NCBI GenBank assembly: GCA_017516485.1
Contig: JAFXCH010000021.1
Coordinates: 78,757-142,756, forward strand
Reading direction: 5' to 3'
Source: Clostridia bacterium
GTDB taxonomy: Bacteria; Bacillota; Clostridia; Oscillospirales; Acutalibacteraceae
Length of the DNA stretch: 64,000 nt
In this document: positions 33,447-41,643 of the stretch, in pieces
How the letters are laid out: every line of letters begins with the position of its first letter
Numbering within the stretch: position 1 is the first letter of the stretch
Made by a program: the position numbers and the translations under genes
Notes under the pieces: generated by a model
Database searches by the model: none
The model's input: the letters and a program-made list of their open reading frames with translations, nothing else
What the model was told of the DNA's origin: nothing

Positions 33447-35792
33447 TTATACCTCCAATAAGATTTTACCCTCTTCGAGTTGAGCCTGATTAATCTGCTT
33501 GATGATTCGTCTGCCGTCAGGATAGTTGACAACAACCTCAATCATAAGTTTCACATCTCTGGCTATGTTCTTTGCCTTTTCTACTGCCTCGGTAATTTTG
33601 CTTTCAGGTGCGATAATCTCACCCTCTCGACGGTTATCACCGACGATTGCAAGCTGAGGGTTGTTTGCCCTTACCCATCCGCCTTCAGCAAGCATAGGTA
33701 TCTGAGGAACGGTAGCTCGCCATGTTAACCAACTGAACGGTTTTATTTTCGCAATCTCAATCGAGGATATTTTATCGAGTACTGTATTAAGACCCTCGAA
33801 AGGTTTTTTAACCACAGTATTTATACCCTTAATCAGTGCGTTTACGACTGTTTTAAATGAGGTTACTATACCATCTTTGATACCGTCGAAAACCTTGCCG
33901 CCGGCAGAGAATACATTCTTTACAGCGGTCCAGGCGCTGGTGAAAGTAGTTTTAAAAAACGTAGATACGCTCGAAAACGTATTTTTTATGCCTGACCAAG
34001 CTTGAGAAGCGCCGTTTCTTAAAGAGGTCCAAGCGTTTGAGGCCGATAATGAAACGCTGGACCATAATCCGGTAAAAAAGCTGCGTATCGGTACAACAAC
34101 ATTATTGTTAAACCAATCTTTTGCTTTTTGCCAAGCTTCTTTTGTTTTTTCCCAAGCAGCAACTGCTGCCGCTTTAATTTCATCCCAGTGCTTCACGCAT
34201 ACTATAATGATTGCTACCAGTGCTGCTATAGCTGTTACAACCAATCCAACGGGATTGGCGTTCATTACTGCGTTTACTATTGCTTGTGCTGCCGCATATG
34301 TTTTAGTTGCAGCCGTTGCCGCAAATTGAACGGTTTTATATGCCGCCCACGCTGCTGTAACTATACCTATAGTGTATGCAATACCCTCAAGTATAGGCTT
34401 ACCGTCGGTTTTTAACCATTCAAGTGCGTCGTTTACGGTATCCATCTGTTGGCTAAGACTCGACAGGTCTGCAGAAATTGCAGGAGCTAACCATTCAATA
34501 ATATCGGCATACAATTCGGAAATATATCCAATTACTATAAGTATTATTTCAGCTATATTACCGGCTATATTTTTAAGTGAAACAAAAGCATCACGTCCGC
34601 CGTTTTCCCAAATTTGCTTAATAGATTTTGTAACTCGTTGTGCCGAATTTGAAATCTTTTCGAAGTGGCTTGCTATAGCATTGGCAAACGACTGCGTTTC
34701 TTTACTTATGCCTTCATAATCTACACCTGTATTGAATGTAGAATTTGAAGTGATGCCAGTGCTTAAAGCACCCGATCCTGCAGAAGAATTTGAGCCTGAT
34801 GAAAGAACGTTGATTTCATCATAAGCGGCAAAGGCTCGCTTGATTTTTTTTGCTGCAGCTGTAGCTGCACTGCCTGTGTCAGCTATAGAATCAGCTGCAA
34901 TAGATGCGGCATTACCCGTAGCCGTAATTGACGACACCGTTTCAGTTTTCTTACCGAAAAGTGAAGCAATAGCAGATGCCGCTTTATTTGCTGCCGTCAT
35001 TATGCGGTTGAGCATCTGAAGCAACGGTGCAAGCACCTGAATAATTACTGCACCAAGTGTCGCCTTGAGTGAATCGAACTGAAGCTTCAGTATTTTCGTC
35101 TGGTTTGCCCACGAATTAGATGTACGGGAAAAGTCACCCTGTGCATCGGCTGTGACACTCATCAGGTAATTGTAACGCAACAGAGCCTGATTCGCCTGGG
35201 TCATGGAATTGTACGACTGCGTAATACCCTGCGAGAGTGCATACGCCTCAAGGTTAGCAACCGACATATTGATACCGAGCTGTCTCAAGGGCATTATTTC
35301 TCCTGATATGCCTGAACGAATTTTTTCAAAAGCTGTTTCTACATCAAGGTTGTAAAATGATGCTATATCGCCTGCAAGCTCAGTTAAAGACGTTGACATA
35401 TCATAGGCAGAATCAGTACCTAATCCCATTGATTTAAACATCGCACCCATGGTACCAGAAAATTGCTTTGCGTGCAGCTCCGATACACCGAATGCTTTTG
35501 CAGTAGTTTTAGCCCATGCATTGATTTTCGGTGCAGAATCGCCGAATGTTACATCAACAACATTCTGCACCTCGGTAAGGTCCGAGCCAAGCTCAACACA
35601 TTCCTTTGCAAAGGCTGTAACTACTTTAACAGAAAAGGCCGCCGCAACAGCTGCGCCGACCTTTTTCATTGCTCTACCCATAATGTTTTGGGCAGAGTTA
35701 CCTGCTGATTTTACTTGTTTTGTGAAGGCGCCGCTGTTTGACAAGATATCAAACGACACGGCACCTACGTTAGTAGCTGATATTCCTGTCAC
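33447..35792 (-). CDS. Tail tape measure protein
   Basis: 781 residues. Conserved start VGAVSFDILSNSGAFTKQVK, the TMP core FSGTMGAMFKSMGLGTDSAYDMSTSLTE, split here by nothing, hydrophobic helices (IVTAAWAAYKTVQFAATAA, LVVTAIAALVAIIIVCVKHW) and Trp-rich repeats (AWTSLRNGASQAWSGIKN). It sets tail length and is later injected. The predicted start is GTG at 35792, overlapping the previous stop; the ribosome site overlaps it, so the true start may be a few codons on. Confidence 0.9.
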   Translation of the reverse strand: MTGISATNVGAVSFDILSNSGAFTKQVKSAGNSAQNIMGRAMKKVGAAVAAAFSVKVVTAFAKECVELGSDLTEVQNVVDVTFGDSAPKINAWAKTTAKAFGVSELHAKQFSGTMGAMFKSMGLGTDSAYDMSTSLTELAGDIASFYNLDVETAFEKIRSGISGEIMPLRQLGINMSVANLEAYALSQGITQSYNSMTQANQALLRYNYLMSVTADAQGDFSRTSNSWANQTKILKLQFDSLKATLGAVIIQVLAPLLQMLNRIMTAANKAASAIASLFGKKTETVSSITATGNAASIAADSIADTGSAATAAAKKIKRAFAAYDEINVLSSGSNSSAGSGALSTGITSNSTFNTGVDYEGISKETQSFANAIASHFEKISNSAQRVTKSIKQIWENGGRDAFVSLKNIAGNIAEIILIVIGYISELYADIIEWLAPAISADLSSLSQQMDTVNDALEWLKTDGKPILEGIAYTIGIVTAAWAAYKTVQFAATAATKTYAAAQAIVNAVMNANPVGLVVTAIAALVAIIIVCVKHWDEIKAAAVAAWEKTKEAWQKAKDWFNNNVVVPIRSFFTGLWSSVSLSASNAWTSLRNGASQAWSGIKNTFSSVSTFFKTTFTSAWTAVKNVFSAGGKVFDGIKDGIVTSFKTVVNALIKGINTVVKKPFEGLNTVLDKISSIEIAKIKPFSWLTWRATVPQIPMLAEGGWVRANNPQLAIVGDNRREGEIIAPESKITEAVEKAKNIARDVKLMIEVVVNYPDGRRIIKQINQAQLEEGKILLEV

Positions 35793-36130
35793 CTCCCAGC
35801 AAGTGAGCTGAGAATCTGTTGCAGTTGATTGACAGACATTGTGGGCTTTGTTTCTTTGAGCATTTTTTGTGCTTTAAAAGCCTGCCAATCGGAACGGATG
35901 CGTTTCTCTGTCACGGTCATATTCGCAATCCGCTCACGGTCTGTTTCAGCTCTTATCTGCACTACTTCGCCCAAAGGAGTATCTGCCATAAGTCCGCCGA
36001 GGAGCTTGAGATACTCGCTCACAGAAATATCTTCCTGAAGGAGCCTGATACCGTATTGCTTGGCAAAGCTCGCAATAATCAGAGCTTCGTCAAACTCAGG
36101 GTCATACCAGGTCTCCGTACTTAGTTTTTT
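35789..36130 (-). CDS. Tail assembly chaperone, -1 frameshift extension (gpT-like)
   Basis: This frame reads TETWYDPEFDEALIIASF, AKQYGIRLLQEDISVSEYL, then the 77-residue piece LGGLMADTPLGEVVQI to the stop. There is no start codon near 36120, but the slippery heptamer A AAA AAC at 36130-36124, in phase in the preceding ORF, would shift ribosomes into it. The fusion would be 217 residues, the gpGT form needed with the tape measure for tail assembly. An internal GTG at 36022 is not a convincing independent start. Confidence 0.85.
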   Translation of the reverse strand, partial: KKLSTETWYDPEFDEALIIASFAKQYGIRLLQEDISVSEYLKLLGGLMADTPLGEVVQIRAETDRERIANMTVTEKRIRSDWQAFKAQKMLKETKPTMSVNQLQQILSSLAGR

Positions 36131-36441
36131 GCTGTTGCCTCTTTCTTCAGGGTCTCATAATCCTGACCTGTGATAGCCGCCATAACGTAGAAAGTAAGAT
36201 TCTGGAAACCTTCAAACGTGATACCGCCTTCGGCTTCCATAATCTCTTTAAGCTGCTTCTTACCAAGGGCAAGCTCGAGAGCCGCCATATTGGTATCTTC
36301 AATGTTGGGGTCTGCCTGAACGGCCTGAATCTTATCCCACGTGCTTTTGCGGTCATCAACCGTGTAGATTTTATCACCGATTTTGAGTGACGGATGATTG
36401 TCGCCTGTAAGAATAGAGCCTTTTGTGTCAATAATTTTCAT
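36121..36441 (-). CDS. Tail assembly chaperone (gpG-like), frame 0
   Basis: 106 residues: KIIDTKGSILTGDNHPSLKIGD, MAALELALGKKQLKEIME, NLTFYVMAAITGQDYETLKK, ending ATAKN and TAA. GGAGG precedes the ATG. It is the short product of the tail chaperone pair; the slippery A AAA AAC sits at its last two codons. It lies between the tail tube and tape measure genes as in lambdoid and Firmicute siphoviruses. Confidence 0.88.
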   Translation of the reverse strand: MKIIDTKGSILTGDNHPSLKIGDKIYTVDDRKSTWDKIQAVQADPNIEDTNMAALELALGKKQLKEIMEAEGGITFEGFQNLTFYVMAAITGQDYETLKKEATAKN

Positions 36442-36468
36442 TTTTTATTCCTCCGTTATTTGTTTTTG

Positions 36469-36909
36469 TTATGCATTTTTAGGTTCGAAAGTAGGCTTGC
36501 CGTTTGAAACGCAGTCAAAGGTAAGGGGTGCTACATTGGTTGCGTCGCCGCCCATAAAGTCCTTAACCTGCAATACAACGGGTGCCGTAAAAACCGCACC
36601 GTCAGGGAAAGTAAGCCTCAGCTTTGAATCGCAATCCCTGCCGTTTGCAAGTGCTTTGCTTGCAATATAATCATTGCCGGCATCGCCGATATTACGCTTA
36701 CCGCTGAACGATGCAACAAAGGACTTCGCAGTTGCGAGAGCTCTCTGCCAGCCATCTTCGGTAAGTGAATTCCAGGTTTCAACACCTGTTTCAATGGAAA
36801 GGCCCATGCTCTCCATATCCGCAACTGTTGCATAGGTTTCGGCTGCACCGCCTGACGTCTCGACTTCAATAGTGATATCGTAGACGGGGAAAACACCTGA
36901 AAAACTCAA
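36469..36909 (-). CDS. Major tail tube protein
   Basis: About 146 residues: VYDITIEVETSGGAAETYATV, ETWNSLTEDGWQRALATAKS, FVASFSGKRNIGDAGNDYIA, DFMGGDATNVAPLTFDCVS. This is the TP901-1/phi13-type tail tube layout (regular beta fold, GGD...APLTFD end). AAGGAG lies eight bases before a TTG at 36909, which is preferred to the GTG at 36918 that overlaps the ribosome site. It would polymerise into the tail tube. Confidence 0.85.
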   Translation of the reverse strand: MSFSGVFPVYDITIEVETSGGAAETYATVADMESMGLSIETGVETWNSLTEDGWQRALATAKSFVASFSGKRNIGDAGNDYIASKALANGRDCDSKLRLTFPDGAVFTAPVVLQVKDFMGGDATNVAPLTFDCVSNGKPTFEPKNA

Positions 36910-36914
36910 AAAAA

Positions 36915-37304
36915 TCACTCCTTGTTAATGTAAAAATCTAACTCAATGGAGTACTCGCACACACCTTTATCATCACTGCCCAAATCAACGGGATAGTCAT
37001 AACGGGATATAACGAATACTCTCTTGTTTTCTATGACGAAGGTCTTTTCGTCAAAAAAGTCGTAAAGCTCCTGTGCTTTTTCAGCCGCCTTTATGGGGCT
37101 GTTGGTAAAACGCAGGAGCACTGTTACGGGGAGCCGCTCAAAGCTTTTGTTTGCCTTGCCGCCGAGAGCTGTAATTTTAGGGGCGGCATGCTTCGAATTA
37201 TAGAAGCATACAGCCCTGTCACTGTCCTTATCGATACGACCGACGGATATGCTGTCCGTCCAACCGTATTCTGTCTGAAAAAAATCTCTTATTGCTTTAA
37301 GCAC
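36915..37304 (-). CDS. Minor capsid/tail terminator-like protein
   Basis: 129 residues: LKAIRDFFQTEYGWTDSI, TALGGKANKSFERLPVTVLLR, AAEKAQELYDFFDEKTF, VCEYSIELDFYINKE. It matches the small phage family named Minor_capsid_3, equivalent in place to tail terminator proteins. It overlaps none of its neighbours by more than a few bases and lies just before the tail tube gene. Confidence 0.75.
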   Translation of the reverse strand: MLKAIRDFFQTEYGWTDSISVGRIDKDSDRAVCFYNSKHAAPKITALGGKANKSFERLPVTVLLRFTNSPIKAAEKAQELYDFFDEKTFVIENKRVFVISRYDYPVDLGSDDKGVCEYSIELDFYINKE

Positions 37305-37307
37305 CGC

Positions 37308-37685
37308 TCAACCTCCCAGACTCTTACGCATAAACACCGCAAAAACCTTTTTGGCATAGTCCTTTTTCGTACCGTTGATATAAGGCTCAAACCAGCCCGC
37401 TCCTGCATTTGGATTATCACGAGTGCTGAATTTATACTCAGGATGGAAATACAGTCGCCTTGCATATGGCGTATCGGATACGACAAACACCTTGCCCGAA
37501 TCAACCTCGGAATCATCAACAAAGGTCGAACGATTCTGAAGCTGACCCGTATCAAACGGCATTGTTTGCGACTGTTGCAAATCTGTTTTGACCGCATCAG
37601 CAGTCTTAATCAGTGCTTTACGTATATCAGACTCTATACGGTTAATATTTGCTGTGTTATACGTTACCTTTGGTGTCAGCTTCAT
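37308..37685 (-). CDS. Minor capsid protein 2-like (HK97-gp10-type position)
   Basis: 125 residues: IRKALIKTADAVKTDLQQSQTM, PFDTGQLQNRSTFVDD, VVSDTPYARRLYFHPEYKF, NAGAGWFEPYINGTKKDYAK. PFDTG and YARRLYFHPE with the aromatic GAGWFEP are family landmarks of the Minor_capsid_2 group. It would act in head-tail joining. Confidence 0.82.
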   Translation of the reverse strand: MKLTPKVTYNTANINRIESDIRKALIKTADAVKTDLQQSQTMPFDTGQLQNRSTFVDDSEVDSGKVFVVSDTPYARRLYFHPEYKFSTRDNPNAGAGWFEPYINGTKKDYAKKVFAVFMRKSLGG

Positions 37686-38029
37686 ATCAGCTTAAAGACG
37701 GTGTGATGCACCGTACCGTCGGGATTTTTAGGCCTTGCAGCTTCGTGTATATGCATTACACGCTTACCGATTTGCACGGTACCCGAAGATATTTCGGGCA
37801 TATTCGGTGCAATATCGCCCTTGACGATGACCTGACCGCTCAGTATTACCTGCTTGCCGTCAGCGGTATAAACACGCTTTGTATGCTCTGACCACATACA
37901 TTTTGTGCTTATCGGCTTCGCCTTTTCGGGCTCACCGTCTTTATTGAGACCTTTTACATCGAGAGTTATGGTGCAAGGTGTTACAAGCAGATGATCGGGG
38001 AACGGTAACTTTTTGACTTTTGTTGCCAT
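37682..38029 (-). CDS. Minor capsid protein 1-like head-closure protein
   Basis: 115 residues: LPFPDHLLVTPCTITLDVK, TKCMWSEHTKRVYTADGKQV, KGDIAPNMPEISSGTVQIG, MHIHEAARPKNPDGTVHH. It fits the Minor_capsid_1 family (beta-barrel head-tail stopper position). It overlaps the next gene by four bases and its start abuts the connector gene stop. Confidence 0.82.
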   Translation of the reverse strand: MATKVKKLPFPDHLLVTPCTITLDVKGLNKDGEPEKAKPISTKCMWSEHTKRVYTADGKQVILSGQVIVKGDIAPNMPEISSGTVQIGKRVMHIHEAARPKNPDGTVHHTVFKLI

Positions 38030-38409
38030 TATAAAGCCCTCCTCATAAGTCCTGTTTGCTCAAGCAGTTTATATGCCAGCGTTGCCATACCGGCACGCTC
38101 TGCGGCGGTTTGTTTGCCGCTCACACTCACACTGATATCGAGTACGCTGTAACTTTCAATCTGCGGTTCACCGTCGGTATAACCGCCATATTCCTGAATG
38201 TAATCAGCTTGGACACACACGGCTTTTCTCACCTTATCTTTTTGAAATTCGGTGAGAGTGTCAAAACCGATACCTCTGATACGATTAAAAGTGACCTCGT
38301 CGACTTTCATCTCGGCGAGGTCAAGCAATTCTCTTATATCTTTGATGCAATCTTCATCAGGCTCACTGCTCTTGCGGTTGGCTATGTAGTAGTCAATATC
38401 GACGTACAT
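38029..38409 (-). CDS. Head-tail connector/adaptor protein
   Basis: 126 residues, largely helical: VDIDYYIANRKSSEPDEDC, IKDIRELLDLAEMKVDEVTF, KVRKAVCVQADYIQEYGG, AGMATLAYKLLEQTGLM. It lies directly after the capsid gene, the standard position of the gp6/gp15-like adaptor that docks on the portal. Confidence 0.8.
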   Translation of the reverse strand: MYVDIDYYIANRKSSEPDEDCIKDIRELLDLAEMKVDEVTFNRIRGIGFDTLTEFQKDKVRKAVCVQADYIQEYGGYTDGEPQIESYSVLDISVSVSGKQTAAERAGMATLAYKLLEQTGLMRRAL

Positions 38410-38413
38410 AGCA

Positions 38414-39361
38414 TCAGCCCTCTACATCAACATAGAGGCTGTCAATTTTGCCGGACTTGCCGTTGGGGAAGGTGAAAACGTCAGAAAGCTCACGCTCCTG
38501 GTAGAGGTAACCGTCACCTTCAGTATGTGCACCGGGATTGAAGTAATAAATACTTGAAATCTTGGGCACAAACTTTGTAGTAAGCGGAGAAGCGATAAGA
38601 ACGTTGAGGTGCTTGGATGCTTCAACGCCGTCGCCTGCCTCTACAGGTACGAAGCCGCCGTCTTCGGAATCAAAGTTGAAGCTGTCATAGAACACTTCAT
38701 CGTCGATAACCTCAAAAACAGGTACGCCGTCAACTTTTGCAACACGTGTCTCGATACCTGCACCGCCCTCGGCAATCTGAGTCATCTCGATTGTCTTGGA
38801 AATTTCGGCAGACATTTCGAGAAGATCCATAATCTCACTGCGGACATAGACGATAAGGGCACCCTTGGCTCTGTAGATACGAAGCTTACCTGCGGCAATC
38901 ATAGCCTTGAGCTTTGAAAGCACGTTTGCTTTTGTCCACGAGCTGAGTGCACTTTCTGACCAGTAACCCTCCTGCTCTTTTGCAAGTGCGGCACACTTCG
39001 AGAAGAAAAGAGCGTTCTTTTCGGGTGTTGACTGTGTGCGTGTGAATACCTTGGCGATATTCTGAATGGATGCGGTTGCGTTGCTCTCGCTTACTTCTGC
39101 CTTATCGACAAGGAAGGAAATATCACGGTCATGCTTGAGGGTGAAAGCTACATCCGTCTGATTGATTGAACCTCTGTTCCAACCGCCGTTGCGGCTGTGG
39201 CTCTTAAAGCCGGTAGTGCTCATCTGTGTGAAGTGGAAGGTCTTACCATCCTCCATAAATTTCACGTTGTTGGTGATGAACGGAGAAATAAGACTCTCCT
39301 GCATAAAGATTTCAAGAAGCTCGGGCTCCCATCTTTCAGCATAGTTTACATTGTTAGGCAT
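38414..39361 (-). CDS. Major capsid protein
   Basis: 315 residues. NYAERWEPELLEIFMQESL at the start, FHFTQMSTTGFKSHSRNGGW, KHDRDISFLVDKAEVSES, ARVAKVDGVPVFEVIDDEVF-like core, PKISSIYYFNPGAHTEGDGY near the end. This is a capsid of the Gram-positive phage type that follows a GP20-like scaffold, with an HK97-type fold expected. GGAGA precedes the ATG. Preceded by the scaffold and followed by connectors. Confidence 0.88.
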   Translation of the reverse strand: MPNNVNYAERWEPELLEIFMQESLISPFITNNVKFMEDGKTFHFTQMSTTGFKSHSRNGGWNRGSINQTDVAFTLKHDRDISFLVDKAEVSESNATASIQNIAKVFTRTQSTPEKNALFFSKCAALAKEQEGYWSESALSSWTKANVLSKLKAMIAAGKLRIYRAKGALIVYVRSEIMDLLEMSAEISKTIEMTQIAEGGAGIETRVAKVDGVPVFEVIDDEVFYDSFNFDSEDGGFVPVEAGDGVEASKHLNVLIASPLTTKFVPKISSIYYFNPGAHTEGDGYLYQERELSDVFTFPNGKSGKIDSLYVDVEG

Positions 39362-39381
39362 TTGTTTTTTCTCCTTACATA

Positions 39382-39990
39382 TTAGTTGAATCTGTTCCAG
39401 CTCTTCTGCTTGGGCTTATCTGCCGGGGCAGGAGCTGTGTTTTGCTGACCGTCGCCGCCGATTGCAAAACCGACTGTTTTGCCGTCAGCCTTTTCGGCAA
39501 GTTCGGGCCATTCTTCAAACAGCTTTTTGACAGCTTCGGTAGCTTTATCACGGCTGAAATTGCCTTCGTCATCAAGACAATCCGCACGGTCGATAAGCTT
39601 GACCGCCCTTGCAACCTTCTCTGCTTTGACGTGCTGCGAGAGCATAATGTTCTCAAGCACAGAGTTTTCAAGGCTTGCTGTCAGCTCGGCAACTTTTGTA
39701 TCATCCTGACCGACGGACTGACTTGCACCCTCTGCCGCTGCAGCTTCTGCGAGGATCTTCTTCGCCTTCTCTTTGTCGGTGATACCCAGCTCTTTGAGGA
39801 GCTTGTTTACTGCCTTTTCGCTGTTTTTCTTGCTGATGTTGTTCACATCGTCGTCTGTGTACTTCTTTTCAGGCTCGTTTGTGGGCGGTGTTGTGTTGGG
39901 CGGTGTTGTGTTGGGCGGTGTTGTACCGCCTTCGGTACCGTCTCCCGGTTCCTGAGCGTCAAGTACAGTTTCTTTGTTGTTTTCTGCCAT
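39382..39990 (-). CDS. Capsid scaffolding protein (GP20-like)
   Basis: 202 residues, acidic and helical: KKYTDDDVNNISKKNSEKAV, LLKELGITDKEKAKKILAEAA, EDLASLENSVLE-like coiled coil, WNRFN end. The N-terminal 40 residues carry a Pro/Thr/Asn repeat (TTPPN units) encoded by a 15-bp tandem repeat. Phage scaffolds of this type guide procapsid assembly and leave before DNA packaging. Confidence 0.85.
   Translation of the reverse strand: MAENNKETVLDAQEPGDGTEGGTTPPNTTPPNTTPPTNEPEKKYTDDDVNNISKKNSEKAVNKLLKELGITDKEKAKKILAEAAAAEGASQSVGQDDTKVAELTASLENSVLENIMLSQHVKAEKVARAVKLIDRADCLDDEGNFSRDKATEAVKKLFEEWPELAEKADGKTVGFAIGGDGQQNTAPAPADKPKQKSWNRFN
39883..39924. repeat. 15-bp tandem repeat in the scaffold gene
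   Basis: GGGCGGTGTTGTGTT repeated 2.8 times in perfect register, encoding NTTPP units in the scaffold protein. It may vary in copy number between phages. Confidence 0.9.
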
Positions 39991-40067
39991 TTTGTCTCCT
40001 TTTTACGGATAAGGTCATCCGCTCCCCGTTTATACGCACACGGGCAAACGTATTTTGATATGAAAAA

Positions 40068-40095
40068 AGACACCCTGCAAAATTGCAGAGTGTCT
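40068..40095 (-). terminator. Terminator inside the head operon
   Basis: Arms AGACACCCTGCA and TGCAGAGTGTCT with one mismatch, loop AAAT. The minus strand continues with T6. It separates the portal/minor-head genes from scaffold and capsid, so a second promoter or partial read-through is expected. Confidence 0.8.
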
Positions 40096-40114
40096 GAATT
40101 CAACTGTATAAAAT

Positions 40115-40294
40115 TTATTCGGCTATAAAGCCCTCAAAATGAGTAGCAGCATTGCAATCGCTACACTTAAAAAACAAGGTTTTTCTTTGACCGTGATTCA
40201 ATTCTTCAACTTCAATACTTTTGCTACTGCATTTAGGGCAAATTCCCTTTTCTTTATTCTTTTCATAAGATAACAGATTTTTCGTCCAATCCAT
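40115..40294 (-). CDS. Small zinc-ribbon phage protein (59 aa)
   Basis: DWTKNLLSYEKNKEKGICPK, CSSKSIEVEELNHG, RKTLFFKCSDCNAATHFEG: two CxxC pairs form a treble-clef/zinc ribbon. GGAGGG precedes the ATG, which overlaps the previous stop as TAATG. Unknown role; it follows the minor head gene. Confidence 0.82.
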   Translation of the reverse strand: MDWTKNLLSYEKNKEKGICPKCSSKSIEVEELNHGQRKTLFFKCSDCNAATHFEGFIAE

Positions 40295-41643
40295 TATAAT
40301 TTGCCCTCCTTTCTAAGGCTTTCGACAAACGTATCTTCAGCTTCATAAGCCAGTTTTTCAAATGCACCAAGATTGTTTTGTACATATTCCGTACCGAATT
40401 CTTTAAATTGTTTTACATGCTGTAATTCATGATAAAGAGTTCTCAGCAAGGTTTCCTTATCTCTAAAAGCATTTGGAAAGAATGTAATACCACCAACAGA
40501 TTCACTATCCGCTCTACCAGTATAAGCTAAACTCAATAATTCCTCATTGAAATCAATGTTTAAACTTATTCCTGTCAAATCAATATCGTATTCTTTTGCA
40601 AGCTCACGAATTCGCTTTTTGCTCATTCTTTCGACAAGTCCGGAAAAAGCACCTTTGTTGGCTCTTTTTCTTAACATTTGCTTCGGCTTTATTATATCAC
40701 TTTTTTCAGATTTTGCAATATCTGAATTATTGATTTTATATTCATTCAGCTTGTTATCCTCTGTCTCGTAACCGTTGATATCCTCTAATTCGGGGTAGTA
40801 TGTACCGAGGCCGTGACGGCAACGTGGATGATAGAGCCCTTGTGCCATTGCTTCACTGAGTAGCATATAATCGCCGTCTTCCTGTGTACCGCCCGAATAG
40901 ACATCATCAATCAGCACTTTACCCTCAAACGGCTTGCAGAGGTCGCACGAGGTTGAATGGCGGGAAATTATGACAAGTGTTTCACCTATCGACTTACGGA
41001 ACTCGCCCTCGCCGACCATATAAGCACGCTGATTTGCTGTACGCACCGCCATTGATGCATAATCGGCAATATTTACACGCCTGCCGTCCTTATACTCAAT
41101 GCAATTGAGACCTTTTTTCTCAAATTCCTCAACAGCCTTTTTAACAGCCTGCTCTTCGGTATAAACACCGTTAGAGACAAACATACCTGCTTTGAAGATT
41201 GTCTGACGGTACTGGTCGTTCATCATACGCAGTACGGCAGAGTTGGCACGGGCAAGGTCGTTATTGAGGGCGTTAATCAGCCCTTGCACCTTCCTATCGT
41301 CGATATGGAAGAAGCTGTCCTTCATCACCTTTGCGGACTTATAGCCTTTTTTGAGTGCTTTACGGTAACGCCTGAGCTCGTGCTTTGAGCCCTGATTGAG
41401 CTCATCAATCATCTGCCGGCTCACTTCTTCGGGCAGGCCGCTCAGCTTTTTACCCATAATCCGCTCATTCTCACGCTGAAAACGCATAAGCTCCTTGAGC
41501 TTGATTGCCTGCCACTGCGGATATTTCAGCCCTGTAAGGGCTTCCTCTGCCTCGTGCAGACCGAGGTTGCGTTTCATTGAAGCGATAAGCTCAGCTTCCA
41601 TTTCACGGTAAATATCGGCAATATAGCCGTCGAAATTCTCCAT
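40294..41643 (-). CDS. Phage minor head protein with C-terminal HExxH domain
   Basis: 449 residues. The first 290 are a minor head (SPP1 gp7/MuF-like, Phage_min_cap2) protein: IADIYREMEAELIASMKRN, IEYKDGRRVNIADYASMAVR, RHSTSCDLCKPFEGK, LYHPRCRHGLGTYYPE. After a linker, residues 330-449 form an extra domain with TLYHELQHVKQFKEFGTEYV, a zinc-metallopeptidase-like HExxH. MuF proteins often carry C-terminal toxin or effector domains packaged into virions, so this could be a virion-delivered enzyme. The zinc site is inferred from motif only. Confidence 0.82.
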   Translation of the reverse strand: MENFDGYIADIYREMEAELIASMKRNLGLHEAEEALTGLKYPQWQAIKLKELMRFQRENERIMGKKLSGLPEEVSRQMIDELNQGSKHELRRYRKALKKGYKSAKVMKDSFFHIDDRKVQGLINALNNDLARANSAVLRMMNDQYRQTIFKAGMFVSNGVYTEEQAVKKAVEEFEKKGLNCIEYKDGRRVNIADYASMAVRTANQRAYMVGEGEFRKSIGETLVIISRHSTSCDLCKPFEGKVLIDDVYSGGTQEDGDYMLLSEAMAQGLYHPRCRHGLGTYYPELEDINGYETEDNKLNEYKINNSDIAKSEKSDIIKPKQMLRKRANKGAFSGLVERMSKKRIRELAKEYDIDLTGISLNIDFNEELLSLAYTGRADSESVGGITFFPNAFRDKETLLRTLYHELQHVKQFKEFGTEYVQNNLGAFEKLAYEAEDTFVESLRKEGKL

